From the NCBI RefSeq assembly GCF_006716345.1, contig NZ_VFOX01000002.1, positions 1,178,001 through 1,242,000 on the forward strand: a DNA stretch of 64,000 nt, written 5' to 3'. Shown here piece by piece: positions 51,347 through 61,915 of this stretch. A program made the position numbers and the translations under genes. The stretch comes from Microbacterium saperdae. GTDB taxonomy: Bacteria; Actinomycetota; Actinomycetes; Actinomycetales; Microbacteriaceae. Numbering within the stretch: position 1 is the first letter of the stretch; every line of letters starts with the position of its first letter. The notes under the pieces are model-generated. The model was not told the origin of the DNA. It saw nothing but the letters and a program-made list of their open reading frames with translations, and ran no database searches.

Positions 51347-52057
51347 GTGACCCTAACTTCATCGGGCGGACGCCCCGCACCGCGTCGACGCCCTGGGCGC
51401 CCGCCCGCGGTGGATGCTGACGCGATCGCCACCGCCGTCGTCGAGATCGGCTTCGCGGAACTGACCTTCGCCTCGGTCGCCGAACGTCTCGGCGTGGGGC
51501 AGGCCACGCTCTACCGCCACGCGAAGAACCGCGACGAACTGGTGCGCCTGGGTCTCGATCGAGCATTGCGCACCGCGGACTGGCCCGACGTCGAGGGCGA
51601 GTGGCGGCCGTTGCTGGAGCGATTCGCCATCGCGTCGTGGCATGCCTGGGAACAGCATCCCGGAGCAGTGCTGGAGGTGGCCAGGGGCGTCGTCCCCTGG
51701 TCGATCGTGAAGATCTCGGATCAGGTCGGCACCGCGCTGGTCGAGCGCGGATTCTCGGCGCGTGCCGCCGTGCTCGCGGTCGATCTGGTGTTCGACCTCA
51801 CCGCCGACAGCAGACGCGGGGTCGAGACTCTCGATGCGCCGACCGCCGACGCGAAGGGCGGGATGCGAGAGCTGATCGAGAAGCAGTGGCGCTCTCCTTC
51901 CCCGGATGGTGTGTCCGTGGCGGATAGCCCTGCGGCGCAGGTGCACGCCGAGATGCTCCGGGCGATCACCGCCGGGCCGTTCGAGTGGTTCCACGGCAAG
52001 CTGCAGGTCGTGCTCGCGGGCATCGAGCACGAGCTCGCCGGCACCGGCGGCGGCTGA
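51347..52057 (+). CDS. TetR-family regulator next to an MFS transporter
   Basis: 236 residues, GTG start with a full promoter ending six bases upstream. A basic, proline-rich N-terminus (GRPAPRRRPGRPPAVD) precedes the helix-turn-helix at 27-70 (VVEIGFAELTFASVAERLGVGQATLYRH). The ligand domain is long and Trp-rich (WPDVEGEWRPLLERFAIASWHAW). The MFS gene follows 49 bases later on the same strand, so the regulator probably heads a two-gene unit. Confidence 0.86.
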   Translation: MTLTSSGGRPAPRRRPGRPPAVDADAIATAVVEIGFAELTFASVAERLGVGQATLYRHAKNRDELVRLGLDRALRTADWPDVEGEWRPLLERFAIASWHAWEQHPGAVLEVARGVVPWSIVKISDQVGTALVERGFSARAAVLAVDLVFDLTADSRRGVETLDAPTADAKGGMRELIEKQWRSPSPDGVSVADSPAAQVHAEMLRAITAGPFEWFHGKLQVVLAGIEHELAGTGGG

Positions 52058-52106
52058 CCACTCGATCACGGCGACGACACGACCAGAGAACGACAGGGAA
52101 GACCGT

Positions 52107-53357
52107 ATGACCAGCTCCGACACCGCATCCATCCCCACCGTCGACGCCACCCCGCGCTCGCAGGTGCCGCTCCTGCTCGGGGCGGTCTTCCTCGCCTACC
52201 TCGCGCAGATGACGCTGAACCCGATCATCGCCCCGCTGTCTCGCGAGGTCGGACTCGCGGAATGGCAGATCGGCGTGACGATCAGTGTCGCCGCGGTGAT
52301 GATCGTGCTGACGAGCCAGTTCTGGGGACGACGGTCGCAGTCATGGGGTCGCAAGCCGGTGCTGGTGTTCGCCTTCACGCTCGCCGTGCTGACCATGGCG
52401 CTGTTCGCGTTGACGGCCTACTGGGGCATGAACGGACTGCTCAGCGGCACGACGCTGTTCCTGCTGTTCGTGCTGCTGCGCGGCATCGGTTTCGGCGCTG
52501 CGCTCGCCGCCGTCCCTCCCACCGCCCAGGCGTACATCGCCGACGTCACGGTCGACGAGAAGGCGCGGGTGAAGGGAATGGCCGGTGTCGGCGCCGTGCA
52601 GGGGATCGCGATGATCGCGGGTTCCGTGGTCGGCGGCGTGCTGTCGGCGTTCGGCCTCATCACCCCGCTCATCGTGGTGCCGTTCCTCCTCGTGGCCGGC
52701 CTCAGCGTCGTCGCCTTCCGACTGCGGCGGGAGACGCGCACCGAGCTCATCGAGAAGCCGGCGCGGGTGCGTCCCTTCGACACCCGCGTCTGGCCGTTCC
52801 TGGTCGCCGGGTTCGGGATGTTCACCGCGCTCGGGTTCATCCAGGTCATCACGGGCTTCATCGTGCAGGACCGGCTCGGTCTCGCCGCCGAGCAGGCGGG
52901 GCTCGTCACAGGCGGCGCGCTGCTCGCCGCCGGCGTGGGCATGGTCACCGCGCAGGCCGTGATCGTGCCGAAGAGCGGATGGACACCGCCCACGCTGCTC
53001 CGCGTCGGTGGCCTCACCGCCCTGGTCGGCTTCTGCCTGCTCATCGCCGACCTCGGTGCGGTGGCGCTGTTCGCGGCGATCCTCATCATCGGTGTCGGGC
53101 TCGGCACCGCGATGCCCGGATACACGGCGGGGCCCACGCTCCTGGTCAGCCGTGAGGAGCAGGGCGGGCTCGCCGGACTCGTCGGCGCGACCACCGGGCT
53201 CACCTTCGTGGTGGCGCCGACGCTCGGCACCGCTCTCTACAGCGTGTGGCCGTCGTTGCCGATCATCCTCGGAGCCGTGATCATGGCCCTGGTCACGCTG
53301 TTCGTCTGGGTGCACCCGCGATTCCGACAGGTCTCCGCGGTGCGGACGGGGGAGTGA
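52107..53357 (+). CDS. MFS transporter (12-segment type)
   Basis: 416 residues from the ATG at 52107, preceded by AGGGAAG. Twelve membrane segments fit. Motif A appears as SQFWGRRSQSWGRKPVLV, and the central loop is rich in Arg and Glu (RLRRETRTELIEKPARVRP). The substrate is unknown; control by the adjacent TetR protein favours drug or metabolite export. It converges on menC with a seven-base gap. Confidence 0.86.
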   Translation: MTSSDTASIPTVDATPRSQVPLLLGAVFLAYLAQMTLNPIIAPLSREVGLAEWQIGVTISVAAVMIVLTSQFWGRRSQSWGRKPVLVFAFTLAVLTMALFALTAYWGMNGLLSGTTLFLLFVLLRGIGFGAALAAVPPTAQAYIADVTVDEKARVKGMAGVGAVQGIAMIAGSVVGGVLSAFGLITPLIVVPFLLVAGLSVVAFRLRRETRTELIEKPARVRPFDTRVWPFLVAGFGMFTALGFIQVITGFIVQDRLGLAAEQAGLVTGGALLAAGVGMVTAQAVIVPKSGWTPPTLLRVGGLTALVGFCLLIADLGAVALFAAILIIGVGLGTAMPGYTAGPTLLVSREEQGGLAGLVGATTGLTFVVAPTLGTALYSVWPSLPIILGAVIMALVTLFVWVHPRFRQVSAVRTGE

Positions 53358-53364
53358 CCCCGGC

Positions 53365-54348
53365 TCAGCGCGCGGCGGCTCCGAGCTCGTAGTGGCAGCG
53401 CGCGAGTCGCGCCACCCACCATTCCCGGCGCTCATCGGAAGCGGCGAGACGGGTGAGCGCGGCGGGGTCCGGTGTCAGCCGACCGACCGGGATCGAGCCG
53501 TCCACCGGGCGCAGGTCGGCGACGTCGTCGAGGAACAGTGACGAGGTGCCCAAGCCGCAGTCGTAGTCCAGCGTCGGGAGGGCGGCGGCCAGGGCGGCCC
53601 CCTGTGAGAGTCCGATCGCGGTGTCGAGTGCGCTGGAGACGACGACGGGAAGGCCGGCAGCGGTCACGATCTGCAGCGCGTGCCTCACGCCGCCGAGCGG
53701 CTGCGCCTTGATCACGAGCAGGTCTGCGGCTCGGGCGCGGGCGACGGCCAGAGGGTCGGACGACTTCCGCACGCTCTCGTCTGCGGCGACCGGGATGCCG
53801 AGGTACTTCACGCGCTGACGCAGTTCGGCGAGCTCGGGCACCGTGGCGCAGGGCTGTTCGACGTACTCGAGGTCGAACTCGTTCAGCGCGTGCACTGCGC
53901 GCTCTGCCTCGTCGACGTTCCAGGCGCCGTTCGCGTCGATGCGGATGCGCCCCTCGGGGCCCATGACCTCACGCACCGCCCGGATTCGGGACACGTCGTC
54001 GGCGAGAGACTGACCGGGCTCGGCGACCTTGACCTTCGCGGTGCGGCATCCGGCGAACCGCGCCAGCAGCTCGGGGACGAGGGCGGCGTCGATCGCCGGG
54101 ACCGTCGCATTCACCCCGATGCGGTCGCGCAGCGGCTCGGGCTGGACATTCCACGCGAAGTCGATCGCGGCGGCGAGCCACGTCGCGGCCTCCGCGTCCT
54201 CGTACTCCGTGAAGGGGGAGAACTCCGCCCACCCCTGCGGGCCCTCGAAGAGAAGCGCCTCTCTGGTGTCCACACCGCGGAAACGGCTGTGCATCGGGAG
54301 GGCGACGACCCTGGCCGAGTCGATCAGGTCTGCGAGCGGCGGGATCAT
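53365..54348 (-). CDS. menC: o-Succinylbenzoate synthase
   Basis: 327 residues. Dehydrates SHCHC to o-succinylbenzoate in menaquinone synthesis; enolase superfamily. The catalytic set is present: KVKVAEPG (K-x-K), metal ligands in RIDANGAW, VEQPC and AADESVR, and the second lysine in LVIKAQPLGG. On the minus strand CAGAAT lies six bases before the ATG, a weak leaderless-type -10. The remaining menaquinone genes menB and menE are 2.6 kb away on the other strand. Confidence 0.92.
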   Translation of the reverse strand: MIPPLADLIDSARVVALPMHSRFRGVDTREALLFEGPQGWAEFSPFTEYEDAEAATWLAAAIDFAWNVQPEPLRDRIGVNATVPAIDAALVPELLARFAGCRTAKVKVAEPGQSLADDVSRIRAVREVMGPEGRIRIDANGAWNVDEAERAVHALNEFDLEYVEQPCATVPELAELRQRVKYLGIPVAADESVRKSSDPLAVARARAADLLVIKAQPLGGVRHALQIVTAAGLPVVVSSALDTAIGLSQGAALAAALPTLDYDCGLGTSSLFLDDVADLRPVDGSIPVGRLTPDPAALTRLAASDERREWWVARLARCHYELGAAAR

Positions 54349-54411
54349 GTGCCCATTCTGCTCTCTGCGCGCCTGTGCGTGGCATCCCGCGCCGGGGCGA
54401 GTCGCGGCGAC

Positions 54412-55431
54412 TCAGCCGAGACGCTTCTGCAGTTCGCCCATCCGCTCGCTGGGGCGGAATCCGAGCAGCGTGTTCACGGCGAGCATGTGCGCATTCGACT
54501 CGGCGTTGTAGGTGTAGATCGCGCGGGTCTGCGGAGCCTCGTGCTGCAGCATCCGCAGGTTCGCGAGCTTCACGGCCGTTCCGAGCCGGTGCCCACGATC
54601 GGCGCCGCGCACGAGCGTGCCCCACTGGTAGGCGTTTCCGTCATCGCCCGACACCACCACCTGCGTGTACGCGGCGGCCTCGCCCTGAGCGGTCAGCGCG
54701 ATGGTGCCGAACGAGGTGCGGTTCTGGCGGATCAGGAGCTTCTCCTGCTCGCGGATGCTGTCGACGTCGGGCTTCATGGGTTCGATGTCGAGGTCGCCGC
54801 TGGGGGCTTCGGTGTCGATCGACGCGTCCAGTACCGTCCATCCCTCGATCACGTCATCCGGGACGGGGCCGACCCAGCTGCGGATCGTGTAGCCACTGAT
54901 CGCAGCGGCGATGTCTGCTGCGAGGGAATCGAGCACGGCGGGATTCGCCGGCAACTCCAAGCGGTTCTGCACGTCGCCGAGCGCGAGCGCATAGCCGTGG
55001 TGGCGCGCGAACTCGCGGCCGGGGGTGCCCGTGCCGTCGGGGCCGAGAGCGTAGGGCCACGACGCGGTTCCCTGTGCGGTGGTGCGGGCGGATGCCGTCG
55101 CCTCCGCCTCGAGGAACGCGAGCGCCGCGGACCCGACGCCGCGGCGCCGGTGCGGCGGGGGCACGCTGACGGCGAGATGCGCGACGTGGGTGTTGTCCTT
55201 GAGCGGCAGCGCGAGGCTCGCCGAGCCGACGACGGCATCGCCGACGCGCAGCAGATAGCCCCGGCGTTCGATGACCGCAGAGTCCTGCTGCAGCTCGCTG
55301 CGGGACTCCTCCCTCGTCCAGACCGGGGTGTCCGCGCCGCGGTCTGCGCGCTCCGCGGCGGCGTAGGTCTCCCACCAGGCATCCACGCTCTCGGAATCGA
55401 AAGGGTCGATCCGGCTGATCTCGATCGTCAT
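54412..55431 (-). CDS. Tandem GNAT-domain acetyltransferase
   Basis: 339 residues from the ATG at 55431. Two GNAT domains: the first with PPPHRRRGVGSAALAFLE near residue 105 and the second with VRGADRGHRLGTAVKLANL near residue 280, ending in YNAESNAHMLAVNTLLGF. The tandem layout resembles mycothiol synthase, but the sequence is of the more general two-domain group. TAGCGT seven bases upstream of the ATG suggests a leaderless mRNA. Confidence 0.8.
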   Translation of the reverse strand: MTIEISRIDPFDSESVDAWWETYAAAERADRGADTPVWTREESRSELQQDSAVIERRGYLLRVGDAVVGSASLALPLKDNTHVAHLAVSVPPPHRRRGVGSAALAFLEAEATASARTTAQGTASWPYALGPDGTGTPGREFARHHGYALALGDVQNRLELPANPAVLDSLAADIAAAISGYTIRSWVGPVPDDVIEGWTVLDASIDTEAPSGDLDIEPMKPDVDSIREQEKLLIRQNRTSFGTIALTAQGEAAAYTQVVVSGDDGNAYQWGTLVRGADRGHRLGTAVKLANLRMLQHEAPQTRAIYTYNAESNAHMLAVNTLLGFRPSERMGELQKRLG

Positions 55432-55438
55432 GCGGTCC

Positions 55439-55444
55439 ACGCTA
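55439..55444 (-). promoter_or_regulatory. -10 hexamer of the tandem GNAT gene, leaderless start
   Basis: Minus-strand TAGCGT, seven bases before the ATG. Confidence 0.5.
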
Positions 55445-55581
55445 CGTCGCCGGCACCCGCGCGGCCCTTGCGCCTCGCTCGGCCCTGTGCGCCTCGCTCG
55501 GCCTGAATCCGGCTCTTCGGCCGAATGAGGGGTATTCGGCCGAGGCAGGCGCAGGCCCACCTCTGCTACATAAATGTGTGA

Positions 55582-55611
55582 TTGACAATGGTGTGTGACG
55601 CACACTATCGT
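55582..55611 (+). promoter_or_regulatory. Consensus promoter of the PadR gene
   Basis: -35 TTGACA (55582-55587), 18-base spacer, -10 TATCGT (55606-55611), seven bases before the ATG. The spacer holds the dyad GTGTG-TGACG-CACAC (55591-55605), a candidate autoregulatory operator. Confidence 0.7.
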
Positions 55612-55618
55612 CTCTGAC

Positions 55619-55951
55619 ATGAACGAAGTCCTCGACACGCACCTGCAGGAACTGCGGCGCGGCACCATCGTGCTCGCCTGCCTGCAGCTGTTGCGCACAC
55701 CGGGCTACGGCTACGGCCTGCTGGAAGAGCTCGAGCGGCGGGGGTTCGCGACGGACGCGAACACGCTGTACCCGCTGCTGCGACGACTCGAGAAGCAGGA
55801 GTACCTCACCAGCGAGTGGAACACCGACGAGGCACGGCCCCGCAAGTTCTACCGCACCTCGGATGCCGGCATCCGTCTCGCCGACACCCTCACCGAAGAA
55901 TGGCGATCGCTCACCACGGCGATCACGGGCCTCACCGCAGAGGAGAACTGA
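55619..55951 (+). CDS. PadR-family transcriptional regulator
   Basis: 110 residues from the ATG at 55619. A PadR winged helix-turn-helix fills most of it: RRGTIVLACLQLLRTPGYGYGLLEELERRGF, TLYPLLRRLEKQEYL, then a wing with RPRKFYRTSDAG and a short dimerising helix. It is followed one base later by the membrane protein with a HAAS domain, the usual PadR partner. Together they form a common actinobacterial pair controlling membrane or stress responses. Confidence 0.9.
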   Translation: MNEVLDTHLQELRRGTIVLACLQLLRTPGYGYGLLEELERRGFATDANTLYPLLRRLEKQEYLTSEWNTDEARPRKFYRTSDAGIRLADTLTEEWRSLTTAITGLTAEEN

Positions 55952-55952
55952 C

Positions 55953-56980
55953 ATGACCGGTGCGACGCTCACCGAGCGATACATCAGCGCGACGATCCGC
56001 AGCCTGAAGCCCGATGCGCAGGCAGACGTCAGAGCCGAGCTCGAGGCCTCCATCGCGGATGCCGTCGAGGCGCGCCTGGAACAGGGTGAGGGTCCGGCTG
56101 ACGCGGAGCGGGCCGTCCTGACAGAGCTGGGCGACCCCGGCATCCTGGCCGCCGGCTATGCCGATCGTCCGCTGCACCTCATCGGCCCGCGGTACTACCT
56201 GACGTGGTGGCGACTGCTCAAGGTGCTCCTGCTGACCGTGCCGGTGTGTGTGCTCGGCGCCGTCGCGCTCGGCCAGACGATCTCCGGGGCGGCGGTCGGC
56301 GAGATCATCTCCTCGTCGATCCTCGCGGCCGGTGCGGTCGTCATCCACCTGTGCTTCTGGACGACGCTCGTGTTCGTCGTGCTCGAGAGGGCCGGCACCG
56401 ACACCGGCGAGACGTGGAACGTCGACAAGCTCCCCGAGCCGATGGAGAACAGTGGCGGGCGGAGCGAGCTGATCGCCGCGCTGGTCTTCCTCGGAATCGC
56501 GGCCGGCGCTCTGCTCTGGGACCGGTTCCGCGGATTCGTCGTCGTCGAGGGAGAAGCCCTCCCGATCCTCGATCCGCGCCTCTGGCCGTGGGGGATCTCC
56601 GCCCTGTTCGTCCTGATCGCGCTGGAGGCGGTCTTCGCCGTCGTCGTGTTCAGGAAGGGGCGGTGGAGCACGGCGCTCGCCGTGGCGAACACCCTTCTCG
56701 CTCTGGCGTTCCTCGCGTGGGCGCTCACGCTGCTGCTGCGCGGCGAGCTCGTCAACCCGGACTTCCTCTCGCACATCGCCGCCGTCGGGGGAGAGGGATT
56801 CGCCACCGGCGACGCGAAGGCGGCGGGCGAAGGCGGGACCTTCCGCATCCTCGCCGTTCTGCTGGGGTTCGGTATCGCGGCCGGGGTGGTGTGGGACATC
56901 GTCGACGGCTGGATCAAAGCGGTACGCGCCCGCCGCGCTTCCTCCGTCGGCGGGACGAGCCGAGGAATAGGCTGGATGCC

Positions 56981-56984
<4 letters not shown>
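55953..56984 (+). CDS. HAAS-domain (permease prefix) membrane protein
   Basis: 343 residues from the ATG after AGGAG. Residues 1-75 match the HAAS/permease-prefix domain (TERYISATIRSLKPDAQADVRAELEASIADAVEA). About seven membrane segments follow, without a recognisable enzyme domain. HAAS domains usually belong to partners of PadR regulators and may control their release. Its last codons contain the menB -10 hexamer, and its TGA overlaps the menB GTG. Confidence 0.82.
56968..56973 (+). promoter_or_regulatory. -10 hexamer of menB, leaderless start
   Basis: TAGGCT inside the end of the HAAS gene, seven bases before the menB GTG. It would uncouple menB transcription from the PadR pair. Confidence 0.55.
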
Positions 56985-57892
<908 letters not shown>

Positions 57893-57901
57893 GGCCGCCT
57901 C

Positions 57902-59062
57902 ATGATCCCCCTGATCCCCACGGATGCCGAGAACCCGGCGCAGCTGCGGGATGACCTGCGACGCGCGCTCGATGGCGGACCCGCACTGGGGCTCGGGATG
58001 CTCGCCGGTGCCCCGACCCACGTCGAGGAAGGGACCGCGGCCGTGATCGCGACCTCCGGGTCGAGCGGGATACCGAAGCGTGTGGTCCTCAGCGGCGAAG
58101 CTCTGCGCGCGAGCGCCGAGGCCACGGCCGAACGCATCGGGAGCGGTCGGTGGCTGCTCGCACTTCCGGCCGGATATGTGGCAGGACTCCAGGTGCTGGT
58201 GCGCTCGGTGTTGGCGGGGACGCAGCCGGTGTCCCTCGAAGGTCGCTTCTCGCCGCTGGCCTTCGCCGAGGCGTCGCTGTCGATGCTGCGCCCGGAAGTC
58301 GGATCGGGGTCGGGCATCCCGGCCCTGTACACCTCGCTCGTGCCGGCGCAGGTGGCGACACTGTTCGATGCCGCGGATGACACGGCCGTGCGGGCCGCGC
58401 TGCAGGCCTACCAGGCGATCCTCGTGGGCGGTCAGGCGCTGCCCCAGCCCCTACGCGAGCGCGCGGAGGACCTCGGGGTGCGACTCGTGCGCACGTACGG
58501 CTCGACCGAGACGAGCGGCGGATGCGTGTACGACGGGGTGCCGCTCGACACCGTCGCCGTGCGGATCGTGGACGGCGAGATCCGTCTGGCCGGACCGATG
58601 CTCGCCGACGGCTACCTCGACGACCATGCCCTGAACGCACGGACGTTCGTGCGCGATGAGCACGGCATCCGCTGGTACCGGACGGGCGACCTCGGCATGG
58701 TCGAGGACGGCGTCGTGCGCGTGCACGGTCGTGCCGACAATGTGATCGTGTCCGGCGGCATCAACATCTCCCTCGACCGTGTCGAACGCGTGGTGCGACA
58801 GGTGCCAGGACTCCACCAGGCGGTCGTGGTCGGAGTCGATGACGATCACTGGGGCGAGGCGTCCGTGATCGTCGCCGCCCGGGGGGAGGTGCTTCGGCGC
58901 AGCGAGTCCGACCAACTGGTGCAGGCGCGTGACGCGGTCGCGGAGGAACTGGGCAAGCACGCGAGGCCCGCGCGGCTGATCCTGGTCGACGAGCTCGCGG
59001 TGCTGTCCTCGGGGAAACCCGACCGAGAGGCGATCCGTCGGGCCGTCGCCGAGCTGCGCTGA
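57902..59062 (+). CDS. menE: o-Succinylbenzoate-CoA ligase
   Basis: 386 residues, short for the AMP-forming family but usual for actinobacterial MenE. Motifs in order: ATSGSSGIPKRVVL (P-loop-like A3), RTYGSTETSGGCVYDG (A5), WYRTGDLGMVEDGVVRVHGRADNVIVSGG (A7-A8 region), and the catalytic lysine in GKPDREA (A10). It activates o-succinylbenzoate to its CoA thioester, the step before MenB. Co-transcribed with menB. Confidence 0.93.
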   Translation: MIPLIPTDAENPAQLRDDLRRALDGGPALGLGMLAGAPTHVEEGTAAVIATSGSSGIPKRVVLSGEALRASAEATAERIGSGRWLLALPAGYVAGLQVLVRSVLAGTQPVSLEGRFSPLAFAEASLSMLRPEVGSGSGIPALYTSLVPAQVATLFDAADDTAVRAALQAYQAILVGGQALPQPLRERAEDLGVRLVRTYGSTETSGGCVYDGVPLDTVAVRIVDGEIRLAGPMLADGYLDDHALNARTFVRDEHGIRWYRTGDLGMVEDGVVRVHGRADNVIVSGGINISLDRVERVVRQVPGLHQAVVVGVDDDHWGEASVIVAARGEVLRRSESDQLVQARDAVAEELGKHARPARLILVDELAVLSSGKPDREAIRRAVAELR

Positions 59063-59097
59063 GACGTTCCGGCTGCACCGATCTGCCAGGATGAGAC

Positions 59098-59889
59098 ATG
59101 GCCTCGTACACGCATGGACATCATGAGTCCGTCCTCCGTTCGCACAACATCCGCAACATCGCGAACTCTGCGGAGTATCTCCGCCCGTACCTCCAGCCCT
59201 CCACGCGTCTGCTCGACGTCGGCGCCGGTCCCGGATCGATCACGGTGGATTTCGCGGGCATCGTCTCCCACGTCACCGCGACCGAGATCGATGAGGCCGC
59301 CCTGTCGCTGTCGCGCGGACTGGCGGAGGCCAAGGGCCTCGAGAACATCGCCTTCTCGATCGAGGACGTGCACGCCCTGAGCTTCGCGGATGACAGCTTC
59401 GACGTCGTGCACACGCATCAGGTGCTGCAGCACGTCGGCGACCCGGTGCAGGCGCTCCGCGAGATGCGCCGCGTGACGGCACCCGGTGGGATCGTGGCCG
59501 CGCGCGACGCGGATTACGCGGGCTTCCACTGGTTCCCGATCCTCCCGGAGCTCGACCGTTGGCTGGCGCTGTACCGCGCCGCCGCACGTGCGAACGGGGG
59601 CGAGCCGGATGCGGGTCGGCGGCTGCTGTCCTGGGCGCGGGCCGCCGGCTTCGACGACATCACCCCGTCCGCCTCCACCTGGTGCTACGCGACGCCGGAG
59701 GAACGTGCGTGGTGGGGTGGGATGTGGGCCGACCGTATCCTCGAGTCCGCCCTGGCCCGACAGCTGGTCGACAGCGACATGGCGACCACGGCCGACCTGC
59801 AGGACATCAGCGATGCCTGGAAGCGCTGGGCGGATGACGGCGACGGCTGGTACCTGGTGCCGCACGGGGAGATCCTCTGCCGCGCGTGA
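59098..59889 (+). CDS. Class I SAM-dependent methyltransferase
   Basis: 263 residues. SAM-binding motif I LLDVGAGPGSITVDFA near residues 38-53, the acidic residue in TEIDEA, then IEDVHALSFADDSFDVV (motif II region) and a Trp-rich C-terminal half. UbiE/COQ5-like domain architecture. Position after menE hints at menaquinone methylation, but the sequence fits general small-molecule methyltransferases equally well. CAGGAT lies five bases before the ATG. Confidence 0.85.
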   Translation: MASYTHGHHESVLRSHNIRNIANSAEYLRPYLQPSTRLLDVGAGPGSITVDFAGIVSHVTATEIDEAALSLSRGLAEAKGLENIAFSIEDVHALSFADDSFDVVHTHQVLQHVGDPVQALREMRRVTAPGGIVAARDADYAGFHWFPILPELDRWLALYRAAARANGGEPDAGRRLLSWARAAGFDDITPSASTWCYATPEERAWWGGMWADRILESALARQLVDSDMATTADLQDISDAWKRWADDGDGWYLVPHGEILCRA

Positions 59890-59950
59890 GGCGTCTCGCC
59901 TGAGGGCTCGGATACATCCCCAGACGGACGCGCCCCGCACACCGCTCGCG

Positions 59951-59956
59951 TAGCGT
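59951..59956 (+). promoter_or_regulatory. -10 hexamer of the histidine kinase gene, leaderless start
   Basis: TAGCGT, six bases before the GTG start. Confidence 0.55.
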
Positions 59957-59962
59957 GAGAGG

Positions 59963-61156
59963 GTGTTCCGCCCGATCTCCCGCACCTGGCTCATCGTCGA
60001 CATCGTCGGCGCGGTGCTCGGTTTCGCCCTCACCACACCGCTGACGTTCGTCTTCGGCACCTCCGGCCTGAGCGCCTGGGTGCCGGAGGGCCCGCTGTCG
60101 ACGGTCGCCTACGTGACGGTCGGCGTGATCCTGTGGGGAGCAGCGGCGATCGCCCGGCTCTCACCCACGCTCGCGTTGAGCGTGGCGTGGTTCGGCGCCG
60201 TGATCCAGATGGGCATGGGGCTGCCGCCCGCGGCGTACGACCTGGGCATCATGGTCGTGCTCTTCGCGACCGCGGCCTGGGGCAGCAGACGCCTGCTGTG
60301 GATCGGCGGCGTCTCCGCCCTCGGCGGTGGAGTGATCGGCGGGTTGTACTTCGGAGTGGTCTGGTCCGGAGAACTGCTCACCGACGCTGCGAGCGCGCTC
60401 AGGGCTGCGTTGATCGCCGCACTGCTGGCTTCGGTCTTCGTGCTCGCGATGGTCATGTCGTGGGGGGCGGGTCTGCTGTGGCGGGTGATCCTGAGCGGAC
60501 GGGAGACGCAGGTCGCGCGGGCGCAGGCCGAGATGCTGGCCGCCGAGGAGCAGGAGCGCGTGCGGATCGCCCGGGACATGCACGACATCGTCGCGCACTC
60601 GCTCGCGGTCGTGATCGCCCAGGCCGATGGCGCGCGGTACGCCGCCGCCGCGCAACCGGAGATCGCGGCAGAAGCCCTCGGGACGATCGCCCAGACGGCG
60701 CGCGGCGCGCTCTCGGACGTGCGGATGCTGCTCACGCAGCTGCGTCATCGGCAGGGTGACGGACCGCAGCCGACGCTCGCCGACCTCGAGACCCTGTTCG
60801 CCCAGGTGCGGCAGGCGGGAGTGGAGCCGCGCATCACGGTGGATCCGATGCCGCCAGGGGAACCGCCAGGAGCCATCCAGCTCGCGGTCTACCGCATCCT
60901 CCAGGAGGCACTCACCAACGCCATCCGCCACGGCGACGGTGCGGTCGAGGTGCACCTGGCCTGGCTGCCGGACCGCGTCGACCTGCAGGTGCGCAACGTG
61001 ATCGGCGGCGAGGCTGTGCCGACCGCGGGCGGGCATGGCGTGATCGGCATGCGCGAGCGCGCGCAGTTGGTGGGCGGTAACCTGCAGGCGGAGCGACACG
61101 GCGAGCAGTTCGTCGTCGCCGCCTCCCTTCCGATCGGCGGGTCCGTCGCCGGATGA
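59963..61156 (+). CDS. NarL-type sensor histidine kinase
   Basis: 397 residues. Five or six membrane segments in the first 180 residues and almost no extracytoplasmic loop, so sensing is probably within the membrane. HisKA_3 phospho-acceptor H207 in RIARDMHDIVAHS. ATP-binding domain with EALTNAIRHG (N box) and GGHGVIGMRERAQLVGG (G box). The response regulator gene follows 28 bases later, with an ABC transporter downstream, a pattern seen in antibiotic or cell-envelope stress sensing. Confidence 0.9.
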   Translation: MFRPISRTWLIVDIVGAVLGFALTTPLTFVFGTSGLSAWVPEGPLSTVAYVTVGVILWGAAAIARLSPTLALSVAWFGAVIQMGMGLPPAAYDLGIMVVLFATAAWGSRRLLWIGGVSALGGGVIGGLYFGVVWSGELLTDAASALRAALIAALLASVFVLAMVMSWGAGLLWRVILSGRETQVARAQAEMLAAEEQERVRIARDMHDIVAHSLAVVIAQADGARYAAAAQPEIAAEALGTIAQTARGALSDVRMLLTQLRHRQGDGPQPTLADLETLFAQVRQAGVEPRITVDPMPPGEPPGAIQLAVYRILQEALTNAIRHGDGAVEVHLAWLPDRVDLQVRNVIGGEAVPTAGGHGVIGMRERAQLVGGNLQAERHGEQFVVAASLPIGGSVAG

Positions 61157-61184
61157 TGTCTTCACGAGCAGGAGGCTCTGCCGC

Positions 61185-61820
61185 ATGATCCGTGTCGTCC
61201 TCGTCGATGACCAGTCGCTGTTCCGCGCCGGCATCCGCATGCTCGTCGCCTCCCAACCCGACCTCGAAGTGGTCGGTGAGGCCGGCGACGGTCGAGAGGC
61301 CCTCGACGTCGTGCGCACGACCCGGCCCGATGTCGTGCTGATGGACATCCGGATGCCCGTGATGGACGGGCTGACCGCCACCGCCGAGATCCTCGCTCAG
61401 CCCGACGCGCCGCGCATCGTGATGCTCACGACCTTCGACCTCGACGAGGCGGCAGCGCGGGCCATCCGGCAGGGGGCGAGCGGCTTCCTGCTCAAGGACG
61501 CCGACCCGGAGTTCCTTCTCGCCGCCATCCGTACGGTGCACGCCGGGTCGAGCGTGATCGCCGCCTCCGCGACCCGCGACCTGTTCGCGCACTTCGCCGA
61601 GGCGCCGAAGCCGGTCCCGGCGCAGTACACCACGCTCACCGATCGGGAGCGCGAGATCTTCGCCCTCGCCGCGCGGGGACTGTCGAACGCCGAGATCGCC
61701 GCCCGCGAGTTCCTCAGCGAGGCCACCGTCAAGACGCACATCAGCCGCATCCTCACCAAGCTCGCGCTGCGCGACCGCGTGCAGCTCGTCGTCTTCGCGT
61801 TCGAGCACGGCCTGGCCTGA
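61185..61820 (+). CDS. NarL-family response regulator
   Basis: 211 residues, ATG after GGAGG. Receiver with D8-D9, phospho-acceptor D54 (LMDIRMPVMDG), a Thr pair at 82-83 and K104. LuxR-type DNA-binding domain at about 145-205 (LTDREREIFALAARGLSNAEIA, then FLSEATVKTHISRILTKL). It is the cognate partner of the upstream kinase and may control the ABC genes that follow. Confidence 0.93.
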   Translation: MIRVVLVDDQSLFRAGIRMLVASQPDLEVVGEAGDGREALDVVRTTRPDVVLMDIRMPVMDGLTATAEILAQPDAPRIVMLTTFDLDEAAARAIRQGASGFLLKDADPEFLLAAIRTVHAGSSVIAASATRDLFAHFAEAPKPVPAQYTTLTDREREIFALAARGLSNAEIAAREFLSEATVKTHISRILTKLALRDRVQLVVFAFEHGLA

Positions 61821-61903
61821 AGCGGTCGCACCTCGCAGCGAATCATCCTTGCGATGTAGGGGGATGCGTCGGGCGGGCGACGCGCCGCGGCATGCCGTCT
61901 CCG

Positions 61904-61909
61904 TAGCGT
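61904..61909 (+). promoter_or_regulatory. -10 hexamer of the ABC ATPase gene, leaderless start
   Basis: TAGCGT, six bases before the ATG. The region upstream (61821-61903) may carry a site for the response regulator, but I see no clear repeat. Confidence 0.55.
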
Positions 61910-61915
61910 CGAAGT